64,000 nt of DNA from Streptomyces sp. GS7 (GCF_009834125.1 NZ_CP047146.1:1-64000), one strand, 5' to 3'. Counted from the stretch's first letter, positions 21,089-30,130 are shown. Made by a program: numbers and translations. Notes: generated by a model from the letters alone, not told the origin.

Positions 21089-21616
21089 GTGGCTGAGCAG
21101 CTCTACGCCACCCTGAAGACGAACCAGGGCGACATCGAGATTCGGCTCCTGCCGAACCATGCACCCAAGACGGTCAAGAACTTCGTCGAACTCGCCAACG
21201 GCGAGCGGGAGTGGACCCACCCGGCGACCGGTAAGAAGTCCACCGACCGCCTCTACGACGGCACCGTCTTCCACCGGGTCATCAGCGGCTTCATGCTGCA
21301 GGGCGGTGACCCGCTGGGCAACGGCACCGGCGGCCCCGGTTACGAGTTCGCCGACGAGTTCCACCCCGACCTGGCGTTCAACAAGCCGTACCTGCTCGCC
21401 ATGGCCAACGCCGGTCCGGGCACCAACGGCTCGCAGTTCTTCATCACCGTCGCGCCGACCGCGTGGCTGACCGGCAAGCACACCATCTTCGGCGAGGTCA
21501 CCAACGACGCCAGCAAGAAGGTCGTGGACGCCATCGCCGGGACGCAGACCAACCCGCGCACCGACCGTCCGGTGAAGGACGTCGTCATCGAGTCGGTGGT
21601 CGTCGAGACCCGCTGA
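21089..21616 (+). CDS. ppiA: Peptidyl-prolyl cis-trans isomerase, cyclophilin type
   Basis: 175-aa cytoplasmic cyclophilin (no signal peptide) that speeds proline isomerisation in protein folding. GTG start with GGAAGG upstream. Core motifs FHRVISGFMLQGGDP, MANAGPGTNGSQFFIT and TAWLTGKHTIFGEV include the catalytic Arg and the cyclosporin-pocket Trp. A single-domain protein filling the normal length. It precedes the rhomboid gene by 110 bp. Confidence 0.95.
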   Translation: MAEQLYATLKTNQGDIEIRLLPNHAPKTVKNFVELANGEREWTHPATGKKSTDRLYDGTVFHRVISGFMLQGGDPLGNGTGGPGYEFADEFHPDLAFNKPYLLAMANAGPGTNGSQFFITVAPTAWLTGKHTIFGEVTNDASKKVVDAIAGTQTNPRTDRPVKDVVIESVVVETR

Positions 21617-21726
21617 GGCGCGTCTTGTGCCCCGGCGACGTCCGGGGGAACCATTACGCCCCGTCCGGTCGTACACCGGGCGGGGCGGTGTGTTCACGCG
21701 CTCAGGCGAGAAAAGGACAAGGGGAC

Positions 21727-22635
21727 ATGGACCAGGTGCCAGGCAGCCCGCAGGAGCCGCAGGACGCGCACGGCCGCGACGGCCTGTCCGGCTGCTACCG
21801 CCATCCCGACCGGACGACCGGCGTCCGCTGCACCCGCTGCGACCGGCCGATCTGCCCGGAGTGCATGGTCAGTGCCTCGGTCGGCTTCCAGTGCCCGGAC
21901 TGCGTACGCAACGGCGGCGGCACCGGCCACGCGCCGGGTGCGAGCGCGCCGCGCACGATAGCGGGCGGCACGGTCACCGCCGACCCGCGGCTGGTCACCA
22001 AGATCCTGCTGGGCGTCAACGCCGCCGTCTTCGTCGCGGTCCTGGCGGCCGGCAGCGGCCTGGTCGACCGGCTGGACATGCTCGGACTGGCCGTCGACCC
22101 GAGCCACTACCAGCTCGTCGGCGTCGCCCACGGCGAGTGGTACCGCCTGCTGACCGCGGTCTTCCTGCACCAGCAGATCCCGCACATCGCCTTCAACATG
22201 CTCTCGCTGTGGTGGCTGGGCCCGCCCCTGGAGGCGGCGCTCGGCAGGCTCCGCTACCTCACCCTCTACCTGCTCGCCGGCCTCGGCGGCAGCGCCCTGA
22301 CGTATCTCCTCGCCGCGCAGAACCAGCCCTCGCTGGGGGCGTCCGGCGCGATCTTCGGGCTGCTGGGCGCGACGGCGGTGCTGATGCGCCGGCTGCGCTA
22401 CGACATGAAGCCGGTGCTGATCCTGCTCGGCCTCAACCTGGCCTTCACGTTCCTGTGGCCGAACATCGCCTGGCAGGCGCATGTCGGCGGGCTGGTCGTG
22501 GGCGCCGCGGTGGCGTTCGGGATGGTGCACGCGCCGCGCGACCGCCGGACGCTGGTGCACGCCGGGACGTGTGTGCTGGCGCTGCTCGCGATCGTCGCGG
22601 TGGTGTGGGTACGGACCCTTCAGCTGGTGGGCTGA
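21727..22635 (+). CDS. Rhomboid family intramembrane serine protease with N-terminal zinc finger
   Basis: 302 aa. The ATG at 21727 follows GACAAGGGGAC. Residues about 18-65 hold a B-box-like Cys/His zinc-binding motif (CYRHP...CTRCDRPICPEC...CPDC), then six membrane segments. The catalytic Ser is in GASGAIFG and the catalytic His in AHVGGLVVG, with the L1-loop HIAFNMLSLWWLG. It cleaves membrane proteins within the bilayer; substrates are unknown. It ends convergently against crgA. Confidence 0.92.
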   Translation: MDQVPGSPQEPQDAHGRDGLSGCYRHPDRTTGVRCTRCDRPICPECMVSASVGFQCPDCVRNGGGTGHAPGASAPRTIAGGTVTADPRLVTKILLGVNAAVFVAVLAAGSGLVDRLDMLGLAVDPSHYQLVGVAHGEWYRLLTAVFLHQQIPHIAFNMLSLWWLGPPLEAALGRLRYLTLYLLAGLGGSALTYLLAAQNQPSLGASGAIFGLLGATAVLMRRLRYDMKPVLILLGLNLAFTFLWPNIAWQAHVGGLVVGAAVAFGMVHAPRDRRTLVHAGTCVLALLAIVAVVWVRTLQLVG

Positions 22636-22656
22636 GGGCTCTACCCACACCACCGC

Positions 22657-22861
22657 GCCACGTTGTCCACAGTGCGTGGCGGATCTTGTGCATGCTGTGC
22701 GGAAGATCCTCCCGGGCCCCGCCGGTCTGCGTTTCCCCAGGAAGGACAGGGGGAGACGCGGTCCGCGGACGGCTACCGCCGGTCACACCGGCGTCAACCT
22801 CCCGAAGGTTATCCACAGATCTTCTGAAGTTTTCCCCGGCTGTGGATAACTGTGTGGATGG
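22657..22861. promoter_or_regulatory. DnaA-box cluster outside oriC
   Basis: In the 244-bp gap between the convergent rhomboid and crgA genes: TTGTCCACA (22663-22671, exact consensus, within GCCACG/CGTGGC arms 22657-22662 and 22675-22680), TTATCCACA (22809-22817), TGTGGATAA (22841-22849, inverted) and TGTGGATGG (22853-22861). These are closer to consensus than most oriC boxes. Confidence 0.8.
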
Positions 22862-22879
22862 CCTTGGGCAGGGCTTGCG

Positions 22880-23134
22880 CTACTTCCACTGCGTGGAGAT
22901 GCCGAAGCCCACCGCGATGAAGCCGAAGCCGCAGACGATGTTCCAGTTGCCCATCGCCTTGATCGGCAGATCGCCCTCGGACACGTAGAACAGCACGATC
23001 CACGCCAGGCCGATCAGGAACATCGCCAGCATCAGCGGCGCGACCCAGCCACGGCCTGAGTTCATCTTCAGGGCGGTGGTCTTCGCCGGCGGCGGCGTGA
23101 AGTCGTCCTTCTTGCGGATCCGTGACTTCGGCAC
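22880..23134 (-). CDS. crgA: Cell division protein CrgA
   Basis: 84 aa, the standard CrgA length in Streptomyces. GTG start at 23134 with AGGAG upstream; begins [16 protein letters not shown], then two membrane helices (about 31-50 and 62-80) ending STQWK. CrgA delays FtsZ ring formation and coordinates growth with sporulation septation. It is divergent from the DUF881 gene. Confidence 0.95.
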   Translation of the reverse strand: MPKSRIRKKDDFTPPPAKTTALKMNSGRGWVAPLMLAMFLIGLAWIVLFYVSEGDLPIKAMGNWNIVCGFGFIAVGFGISTQWK

Positions 23135-23312
23135 GAGGAACTCTCCTGTCGATGTGCTGCTCCCCCGCTCTCCACGGCGAGCGGGCGGTGCCCCCATCCG
23201 TGCGGGGGCGGTACGGAACGGGAGCCAGGGTACGGACACGATGGGAACGGATTTCCTTCCCGGGCGTCCGTTAGCGTAGTGCTTCCGCGGCGTCGTAAGG
23301 AGTAAGGGTACG

Positions 23313-24086
23313 TTGAGCAATTCCGCTGACTCCCCCGGGCGTCCGGCCCGCCCGCGGCTGCGGCCCGTCCGACTCCTCACCCTCGTCGTCTTCGCGCTCG
23401 CCGGGTTGCTGTTCTGGCTGAGCTTCGACACCGCCCGCGGCACCAACCTCCGCTCCGACGACTCGATGCTGCGGCTGTCCGACCTCATCCAGGAACGCAG
23501 CCACAAGAACGGGGCCCAGGACGGCCGCAACGCCGCCCTGCGCGCGGAGGTCGACGCGCTGGCCCGGCGCGAGACCAGCAGCGCCTCCACGGCCGAGCAG
23601 ACCAGGCTCAAGGAACTGGAGAAGGCCGCCGGCCTGGATCCGCTGTCCGGCCCGGGCCTGACCGTCACGCTCATGGACGCCCCGCCGAACGCCACCGCCA
23701 AGATTCCCGGCATCCCCGAGCCGCAGCCCAACGACCTGGTCATCCACCAGCAGGACCTCCAGGCCGTGGTGAACGCCCTGTGGCACGGCGGCGCCAAGGG
23801 CATCAGGGTCATGGACCAGCGGCTGATCTCCACCAGCGCCGTCCGCTGCGTCGGCAACACCCTGATCCTCCAGGGCCGCGTCTACTCACCGCCCTACAAG
23901 ATCACCGCCGTCGGCGACCGCGACGCCCTCAACCGGGCGCTGACCGCGTCCCCCGCCATCCAGAACTACCTGCAGTACGTCAACGCCTACGGCCTCGGCT
24001 GGAAAGTCGACCAGCACGAGGCGGTGACTCTTCCCGGCTACTCCGGCACAGTGGATCTCCACTACGCACAGCCTGTGAAGCCGTAG
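23313..24086 (+). CDS. DUF881 family membrane protein
   Basis: 257 aa, TTG start with AAGGAG-type sequence (23298-23303) upstream. One N-terminal membrane helix (about 21-38), a coiled-coil-like stretch (about 60-105, [20 protein letters not shown]), then the DUF881 domain: [63 protein letters not shown]881 proteins sit near division and cell-wall genes in Gram-positive bacteria; role unknown. Located between crgA and the sortase genes. Confidence 0.88.
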   Translation: MSNSADSPGRPARPRLRPVRLLTLVVFALAGLLFWLSFDTARGTNLRSDDSMLRLSDLIQERSHKNGAQDGRNAALRAEVDALARRETSSASTAEQTRLKELEKAAGLDPLSGPGLTVTLMDAPPNATAKIPGIPEPQPNDLVIHQQDLQAVVNALWHGGAKGIRVMDQRLISTSAVRCVGNTLILQGRVYSPPYKITAVGDRDALNRALTASPAIQNYLQYVNAYGLGWKVDQHEAVTLPGYSGTVDLHYAQPVKP

Positions 24087-24120
24087 CCCGCACCCCGCGG
24101 GGCGGGGAGGGGCGGTCCGG

Positions 24121-24813
24121 ATGACGGTGCGGTGGATCGTGCGGGCGGTCAGCGAAATCTGCGTCACCGCCGGCACGCTGATCGTCCTCTTCGTCGTCTA
24201 CCTCCTCTTCTGGACCGGCGTACGCGCCGACAGCGCGATGGCCGGTGAGATCGGCAGGCTCCAGGACCAGTGGTCGGCCGGCTCGGTCACCGCCCCCGCC
24301 GGCCGGCCCGCCACTCCGACCACCGCCGGGCCCCGCCCCTACGAGCCCGGAAAGTCCTTCGCCGTCATGTACATCCCGCGGCTCGGGGCGGACTGGGCCA
24401 AACCCGTCCTGCAAGGCACCACCGTCGGCGTCCTCCAGCGCGGCCTCGGCCACTACGACCGCACCGCCCGGCTCGGCGAGATCGGCAACTTCGCCGTCGC
24501 CGGCCACCGCCGCACCTACGGCGATCCCTTCAAGGACTTCCCCGAACTCCGCCCCGGAGACGCCGTAGTCCTCACCGACGGCACGACCTGGTTCACCTAC
24601 CGCATCGACAACCGTCCCTATACGACGCTGCCCGGCGACATCGGCGTGATCGACCCCGTACCGCAGAAGTCCGGCTACCGGGGGCCCGGACGCTATCTGA
24701 CCCTGACCACCTGCGAGCCGGAGTGGGGCCACAGCCACCGGCTGATCGCCTGGGCCCACCTGGATTCCACCCAACCCGTCGAGCAGGGAAGGCCGTCGGC
24801 TTTGACCGGCTGA
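24121..24813 (+). CDS. Class E sortase (first of three)
   Basis: 230 aa. One N-terminal membrane helix (about 13-33), a short Pro/Thr linker, then the sortase domain with His in FAVAGHRRTYGDPF, Cys in YLTLTTCEPEWGHSHR and Arg in HRLIAW, completing the catalytic triad. Class E sortases attach LAxTG proteins such as long chaplins to peptidoglycan. It is only about 20-30% like its two neighbours around the core by eye, and the LTTCEPEWGHSHR segment differs most, so its substrate may differ. Confidence 0.9.
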   Translation: MTVRWIVRAVSEICVTAGTLIVLFVVYLLFWTGVRADSAMAGEIGRLQDQWSAGSVTAPAGRPATPTTAGPRPYEPGKSFAVMYIPRLGADWAKPVLQGTTVGVLQRGLGHYDRTARLGEIGNFAVAGHRRTYGDPFKDFPELRPGDAVVLTDGTTWFTYRIDNRPYTTLPGDIGVIDPVPQKSGYRGPGRYLTLTTCEPEWGHSHRLIAWAHLDSTQPVEQGRPSALTG

Positions 24814-24894
24814 CCCACCTGCCCACAGCCTCTCCCCTTACTCTGGTGTCCAATCGACATCGTCATCGGGCATCGGCAAGGGGACAGCGACAGC

Positions 24895-25071
24895 ATGTAC
24901 GGCTGGATCTGGCGGCAGCTGCCGGGCAACACATGGGTGAAGGCGCTGATTTCCCTGGTGCTCGTGCTGGCGGTCGTCTTCGTGCTCTTCCAGTGGGTCT
25001 TTCCGTGGGCGGAGCCGCTGCTCCCCTTCAATGACGTCACTGTCGACCAAGGGATGGCAGCCAACCGATGA
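24895..25071 (+). CDS. Small single-pass membrane protein
   Basis: 58 aa. AAGGGG lies upstream at suitable spacing and the stop overlaps the pabA start (ATGA), so it is translationally coupled to pabA. It begins MYGWIWRQLPGNTWVKALIS, has a strong membrane helix (VLVLAVVFVLFQWVFPW) and a short outward tail. A homologue is commonly found before pabA in Streptomyces; no function is known. Confidence 0.8.
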   Translation: MYGWIWRQLPGNTWVKALISLVLVLAVVFVLFQWVFPWAEPLLPFNDVTVDQGMAANR

Positions 25072-25724
25072 CCGCACGCATTCTCGTCGTCGACAACTAC
25101 GACAGCTTCGTCTTCAACCTCGTCCAGTACCTCTACCAGCTCGGCGCCGAATGCGAGGTGCTGCGCAACGACGAGGTCGCCCCGCGCCACGCTCAGGACG
25201 GCTTCGACGGCGTCCTGCTCTCCCCTGGTCCGGGCACGCCCGAGCAGGCCGGGGTCTGCGTCGACATGGTCCGGCACTGCGCGGACACCGGCGTCCCGGT
25301 GTTCGGCGTGTGCCTGGGCCTGCAGTCGATGGCCGTCGCCTACGGCGGTGTGGTGGACCGGGCGCCCGAGCTGCTGCACGGCAAGACCTCGCCCGTCCTG
25401 CACGAGGGCGCCGGGGTCTTCGCCGGACTGCCGTCGCCCTTCACCGCGACCCGCTACCACTCCCTGGCCGTCGAGCCGGACACCGTCCCCGACGCGCTGG
25501 CGGTCACCGCCTGGACGGAGGCCGAGGACGCCCCCGGCGGCCGGATCATCATGGGCCTGCGGCACCGCGAACTCCCGGTAGAGGGCGTGCAGTTCCACCC
25601 CGAGTCGGTGCTGACGGAGTGGGGACACAGGATGCTCGCCAACTGGCTGGTGGAGTGCGGCGACGAGGGAGCGGTGGGGCGTTCGGCGGGGCTGGCCCCG
25701 GTGGTCGGCAAGGCCGGCGCGTGA
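25068..25724 (+). CDS. pabA: Aminodeoxychorismate/anthranilate synthase component II
   Basis: 218-aa class I glutamine amidotransferase subunit that supplies ammonia for p-aminobenzoate (folate) or anthranilate synthesis. Triad: Cys in FGVCLGLQSM, His and Glu in QFHPESVLTEWG; N-terminus ILVVDNYDSFVFNLVQYL and oxyanion motif SPGPGTP. No component I gene is near. It sits within the sortase cluster, overlapping genes on both sides (ATGA before, GTGA after), an odd metabolic insert that is conserved in Streptomyces. Confidence 0.9.
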   Translation: MTARILVVDNYDSFVFNLVQYLYQLGAECEVLRNDEVAPRHAQDGFDGVLLSPGPGTPEQAGVCVDMVRHCADTGVPVFGVCLGLQSMAVAYGGVVDRAPELLHGKTSPVLHEGAGVFAGLPSPFTATRYHSLAVEPDTVPDALAVTAWTEAEDAPGGRIIMGLRHRELPVEGVQFHPESVLTEWGHRMLANWLVECGDEGAVGRSAGLAPVVGKAGA

Positions 25725-27271
25725 CCGCCCTGCGCCCCGAGCGTGACGGCAGATCCTCCGACCCGTACGAGTCCTCCGACCCGTACGAGCCGGAGCGGCC
25801 GTACTCGGCGCAGGATCCTTACGGGCCGGGAGCCCCCGACGGGCACCCCGACGCGTTCGAGGCGGCGGTACGGCGGCTCAGCGACCCGCTGAACGACCCC
25901 CTGCCGGGCGGGGCGACGGCATCGCTGCCGGGCCCGTACGAACCGGAGGAGCGGGCACCGCGGACCGAAGAGGGGCCGGGCTCCCCCTGGTTCCGGCCGC
26001 ACCACGAGCCGCCCGCCCAGAACCGGCCTCCGGCCCAGCCCCAGTCCCGGCCAGCGGCCCGGCACCGGAAACCCGCCCCCGAGGACACCCCACCCACCCC
26101 GCCCGCCCCGCGCCGTCCGCAGTCCTACGGCCCCGAGCGCGACGACTACGGGCAGGTCAACGGCGGCCTGGGCAGCGGAGGTTACGCCGCGCGGACCGAG
26201 CCGATACCTCCGCCGTTCACGGTCGCCGAGGCCCTGACGGCGCCGCTCCCCGCGATCCCGCCGCTGGTCCCGAAACCCGCCGCGCCCGCCGCTCCCGGAC
26301 CGCAGCGGGACGAGGAGACCATGGCCCTGCGCCAGGCGGAGGGCGACCGGGACGCCGTTTCACGTGAAACCGGCACCGCCGCGGTGGTTTCACGTGAAAC
26401 CGGGACCGACCCGGCGCCGGAAGGCCGCGCGGCCCGCCGCAAGGCCGCTCAGCAGGCCACCCGGCGGGGTGGCCGCCACGGCCGCCATGGAGCCGCGGCA
26501 GCCGAGGCCACCGCTGCCGCCACCGTGACGGCCGCCGAATCGCCCAAGGCCCCCATGACCCGGGTCGAGGCCCGCCGCGCCCAGCGCGCCGCCAAGGACA
26601 GCCCCAGCCTGATCGCCAGCCGCGCACTGGGCGAAGTGTTCATCACCCTCGGCGTGCTGATGCTGCTCTTCGTCACCTACCAGCTGTGGTGGACGAACGT
26701 GCGGGCCGACGCGGAGGCGGGCGGCGCCGCCAACACCCTCCAGCAGCAGTGGGACAAGGGCGGCGGCGAGAAGAAGAACCTCGCGGTCGGTGAGCGCTTC
26801 GGGATCATGTACATCCCCAAGCTCGACGTGAAGGCTCCGATCGCCGAGGGCATCGACAAGACCACGGTGCTGGACCACGGCATGATCGGCCACTACGACG
26901 CCAGCAGCGGGACCAAGACGGCGATGCCGTGGGACCCGAAGGGCAACTTCGCGGTCGCGGCCCACCGCAACACCCACGGTGAGCCGTTTCGGTACATCAA
27001 CCGGCTCACCAAGGGCGACAAAATCGTCGTGGAGACGCAGAGCGCGTACTACACGTACGAGATGGAGAGCGTCCTCCCTCAGACGTCGCCCAGCAACACC
27101 AGCGTGATCGGTCCGGTACCGCCGGGTTCGGGATTCACCGGTCCGGGTCGCTACATCACCTTGACCACCTGCACACCGGAGTTCACCAGTACCTTTCGGT
27201 TGATCGTCTGGGGCAAGATGGTCGACGAGCGACCGCGGAGCAAGGGCAAACCGGAAGCGCTCGCCGGCTGA
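25721..27271 (+). CDS. Class E sortase with long disordered N-terminus (SrtE1-like)
   Basis: 516 aa from GTG 25721, which overlaps the pabA stop. Residues 1-290 are low-complexity, Pro/Arg/Glu-rich and presumably cytoplasmic, with tandem SSDPYE units near residue 10. Then a basic stretch, one membrane helix (about 306-325), and the sortase domain with VAAHRNTHGEPF, TLTTCTPEFTSTFR and the Arg in FRLIVWG. Two perfect parS sites lie in the disordered part and each encodes VSRET. SrtE1-type enzymes in Streptomyces anchor chaplins and are needed for aerial growth. Confidence 0.92.
   Translation: MTALRPERDGRSSDPYESSDPYEPERPYSAQDPYGPGAPDGHPDAFEAAVRRLSDPLNDPLPGGATASLPGPYEPEERAPRTEEGPGSPWFRPHHEPPAQNRPPAQPQSRPAARHRKPAPEDTPPTPPAPRRPQSYGPERDDYGQVNGGLGSGGYAARTEPIPPPFTVAEALTAPLPAIPPLVPKPAAPAAPGPQRDEETMALRQAEGDRDAVSRETGTAAVVSRETGTDPAPEGRAARRKAAQQATRRGGRHGRHGAAAAEATAAATVTAAESPKAPMTRVEARRAQRAAKDSPSLIASRALGEVFITLGVLMLLFVTYQLWWTNVRADAEAGGAANTLQQQWDKGGGEKKNLAVGERFGIMYIPKLDVKAPIAEGIDKTTVLDHGMIGHYDASSGTKTAMPWDPKGNFAVAAHRNTHGEPFRYINRLTKGDKIVVETQSAYYTYEMESVLPQTSPSNTSVIGPVPPGSGFTGPGRYITLTTCTPEFTSTFRLIVWGKMVDERPRSKGKPEALAG
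26357..26370. promoter_or_regulatory. parS: parS site 3, inside the sortase gene
   Basis: Perfect GTTTCACGTGAAAC within the disordered-region codons; reads VSRET in frame. Confidence 0.9.
26387..26400. promoter_or_regulatory. parS: parS site 4, inside the sortase gene
   Basis: Perfect GTTTCACGTGAAAC, exactly 30 bp after site 3 and in the same reading frame, again reading VSRET. Confidence 0.9.
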
Positions 27272-27297
27272 GCGAAACTAAAGAAGGGTGCGCCGCG

Positions 27298-28047
27298 GTG
27301 ACTGCCAGCGGAATCGACCAGGACAGCGACCGGTCCGCGCGGTCACCGAACCCGCGCCGGCGGTGGGCGGCCGTCGCCTCCGTCGTCAGCGTCATCGGTG
27401 AGCTGCTGATCACGGCCGGTGTGATCCTGGGGCTGTTCGTCGCCTACTCGCTGTGGTGGACCAACGTCCTCGCCGACCGCGAGTCGCACAAGCAGAGCGA
27501 CCAGGTCCGCAAGCACTGGGCGGCGCCGCCGCCCGCCGGCCCCAAGGGACCGGGGGAGCTGGACACCAAGGACGGTATCGGCTTCCTGCACGTACCGGCG
27601 ATGGACAACGGCGAGGTGCTGGTCAAGAAGGGCACCGACACCGACGTCCTCAACGAAGGCGTCGCCGGCTACTACACCAAGCCGGTCAAGTCGGCGCTGC
27701 CGCAGGACACGAAGGGCAACTTCGCCCTCGCCGCGCACCGCGACGGCCACGGCGCCAAGTTCCACAACATCGACAAGCTCAAGGACGGCGATCCGATCGT
27801 CTTCGAGACGAAGGACACCTGGTACGTCTACAAGGTCTTCGCGACGCTGCCGCAGACCTCGAAGTACAACGTGACCGTCCTCGACAAGATCCCCGCGGAG
27901 TCCGGCAAGCACACGGCGGGCCGCTACATCACCCTCACGACCTGCACTCCCGTCTACACCTCGGACTACCGCTACATCGTCTGGGGCGAGCTGGTACGCA
28001 CCCAGAAGGTCGACGCGGACCGCACACCCCCCGAGGAACTCCGCTAG
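27298..28047 (+). CDS. Class E sortase (SrtE2-like)
   Basis: 249 aa, GTG start with GAAGGG upstream, 26 bp after the previous sortase. One membrane helix (about 35-55), then the sortase core: FALAAHRDGHGAKFHNIDKL, YITLTTCTPVYTSDYR and the Arg of YRYIVWG. It resembles the preceding sortase closely in the catalytic region (LPQTS, GRYITLTTCTP), so the two look like a tandem duplication; in Streptomyces SrtE1 and SrtE2 overlap in function. Confidence 0.92.
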   Translation: MTASGIDQDSDRSARSPNPRRRWAAVASVVSVIGELLITAGVILGLFVAYSLWWTNVLADRESHKQSDQVRKHWAAPPPAGPKGPGELDTKDGIGFLHVPAMDNGEVLVKKGTDTDVLNEGVAGYYTKPVKSALPQDTKGNFALAAHRDGHGAKFHNIDKLKDGDPIVFETKDTWYVYKVFATLPQTSKYNVTVLDKIPAESGKHTAGRYITLTTCTPVYTSDYRYIVWGELVRTQKVDADRTPPEELR

Positions 28048-28069
28048 GACCCGCACACCCGGCCCCCAC

Positions 28070-28117
28070 ACGACGGAGCCCCGGCCGCCCTCCATGGGGC
28101 TGCCGGGGCTCCGTCGT
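28070..28117. terminator. Bidirectional terminator between sortase and pknB
   Basis: Perfect 16-bp arms ACGACGGAGCCCCGGC (28070-28085) and complement (28102-28117), loop 16 nt, between convergent genes. Confidence 0.85.
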
Positions 28118-28135
28118 ACGACGCGGTGCGGGCCG

Positions 28136-30130
28136 CTAGTTGTTCTTGCCTCCGAAGTCCCCGCCGATGAACCCTCCGCCGTTGCCGTTGCCGTTGCCGC
28201 CGACGGTGGTCAGCGTCACGGTGGTCGACGCGGGGTCCGCGGGGGGCCCGGGCTGCGGGTCCTGCGACATGACCATGGCCTTGTCGTCCTGCGAACTACC
28301 GCCGGCGAACTGGATGTTGTTGAAGCCGGCCTGCTGCAGCGTCTTCTTCGCGTCCTTCACCTTCTGGCCGACCACGTTCGGCACCGGCGTCTGCGCCGCT
28401 GCCTTGCCGACCGTCAGCGTGACCGTGGAGTTCGGCGCCGCCTGGGTGTTGCCGTCCGGGCTCTCGCCGACGACCTTGCCGTTCTGCGACGGGTCGGTCA
28501 CATTCCGGTCCGGCCCCCGCTGGACCGTGAAGCCCTGGTCCTGCAGCTGCTTGGTCGCGGCATTGACGTCCTGCCCCTTGACGTCCGGGACGGTCACCTT
28601 CGGGGTCGCCTGCGCGATGGTCAGCGTGATCTGGGTGTCCTTGGGCGCCTCGGTCTGGGCCGTGGGGTCCTGGTCCGTGACGGTGCCCGGCTTGGCGTCG
28701 GAGACCTTCTGCTGCTGCTGGACGTTGGTGAAGCCCTTGCCGGCCAGGATCGTCTTGGCCTTGTCGAAGGTGTAGCCCGTCACATCCGGGACGGCGACCT
28801 TCACCGTGCCCGAGCACATCGTGACGGTGACCGTGCCGTCCTTGTCGATGTTCGAGTCGGCCGCCGGGTCCTGCTCGGTGACCTGGCCCTTCTTGGCGTT
28901 GTCGCAGGCCTTGCTGCCGCCCTTGACGACGTTGAAGGAGCCGTTGTGACCGAATGCCGTGGCCTCCGCCAGCGTCTTGCCGACGAGGTTCGGCACCGGG
29001 ACCTTGGAGCCCTTGTTGCCGCCGCTGAACATCGCCTTGCCGATGAAGATCGCACCGACCAGGACGAGGACGGCCGCCAGGACCAGCAGGATCGTCGAGA
29101 CGTTGCTCTTCTTCCGGCCGCCGCCCCGGCGCCGGTCGGTGCGGTCGTCGTAGCCGTAGCCCCCGTCGTCCGCGCTTATCGGCGGCATCATCGACGTCTT
29201 CGGGCCGCCCGGGTCCTGCGGGCGCAGCATCGTCGTGGGCTGGTCCTGGTCGTAGCCGACCGCACCCAGCGCCGCGGTCGCCGCGACCGGCTGGCCGTCC
29301 AGCGCCGCCTCGATGTCGGCGCGCATCTCGTCGGCCGACTGGTAGCGGTAGTCCGGGTCCTTGACCAGCGCCTTGAGGACGATGGCGTCCATCTCGGGCG
29401 AGATCTCGGGATCGAAGTTGCTGGGCTTCTGCGGCTCCTCCCGGACGTGCTGGTACGCCACCGCGACCGGCGAGTCGCCGACGAACGGCGGGCGCACGGT
29501 CAGCAGCTCGTAGAGCAGGCAGCCGGTGGAGTACAGGTCCGAGCGGGCGTCGACCTGCTCGCCCTTGGCCTGCTCCGGCGAGAGGTACTGCGCGGTGCCG
29601 ATCACCGCCGCGGTCTGCGTCATGGTCATCCCGGCGTCGCCCATGGCGCGGGCGATACCGAAGTCCATGACCTTGACCTGGCCGGTGCGGGTCAGCATGA
29701 CGTTGGCGGGCTTGATGTCGCGGTGCACGATGCCGGCCCGGTGCGAGTACTCCAGCGCCTGCAGGACACCGGTCGTCATCTCCAGCGACCGCTCGGGCAG
29801 CAGTTTCCGCCCGGAGTGCAGCAGCTCACGCAGCGTCGAACCGTCGACGTACTCCATGACGATGTACGGGATCGACACCCCGTCGACGTAGTCCTCGCCG
29901 GTGTCGTAGACCGCGACGATCGACGGATGGTTCAGCGAGGCGGCCGACTGGGCCTCACGGCGGAACCGGGCCTGGAAGGACGGGTCGCGGGCGAGGTCCA
30001 CCCGCAGTGTCTTCACCGCTACGGTGCGGCCGAGGCGGGTGTCATGCGCGAGGTAGACCTCGGCCATGCCACCACGGCCGAGCACCGAGCCCAGCTCGTA
30101 CCGGCCGCCGAGGCGACGCGGCTCTTCCAT
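28136..30130 (-). CDS. pknB: PASTA-domain serine/threonine kinase PknB
   Basis: 664 aa. Cytoplasmic kinase domain (1-275): GRGGMAEVY, AVKTLR, HRDIKPANVML, MDFGIA, activation loop with MTMTQTAAVIGTAQY (Thr-x-Thr type), SPEQA. Juxtamembrane linker, one membrane helix (about 353-375), then four extracellular PASTA repeats (starting near VPVPNLVGK, VAVPDVTGY, VTVPDVKGQ, TPVPNVVGQ) that bind muropeptides or lipid II, and a Gly/Asn-rich end. It controls growth and peptidoglycan synthesis. Last gene of the fhaA-fhaB-pstP-rodA-pbpA-pknB operon. Confidence 0.97.
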   Translation of the reverse strand: MEEPRRLGGRYELGSVLGRGGMAEVYLAHDTRLGRTVAVKTLRVDLARDPSFQARFRREAQSAASLNHPSIVAVYDTGEDYVDGVSIPYIVMEYVDGSTLRELLHSGRKLLPERSLEMTTGVLQALEYSHRAGIVHRDIKPANVMLTRTGQVKVMDFGIARAMGDAGMTMTQTAAVIGTAQYLSPEQAKGEQVDARSDLYSTGCLLYELLTVRPPFVGDSPVAVAYQHVREEPQKPSNFDPEISPEMDAIVLKALVKDPDYRYQSADEMRADIEAALDGQPVAATAALGAVGYDQDQPTTMLRPQDPGGPKTSMMPPISADDGGYGYDDRTDRRRGGGRKKSNVSTILLVLAAVLVLVGAIFIGKAMFSGGNKGSKVPVPNLVGKTLAEATAFGHNGSFNVVKGGSKACDNAKKGQVTEQDPAADSNIDKDGTVTVTMCSGTVKVAVPDVTGYTFDKAKTILAGKGFTNVQQQQKVSDAKPGTVTDQDPTAQTEAPKDTQITLTIAQATPKVTVPDVKGQDVNAATKQLQDQGFTVQRGPDRNVTDPSQNGKVVGESPDGNTQAAPNSTVTLTVGKAAAQTPVPNVVGQKVKDAKKTLQQAGFNNIQFAGGSSQDDKAMVMSQDPQPGPPADPASTTVTLTTVGGNGNGNGGGFIGGDFGGKNN

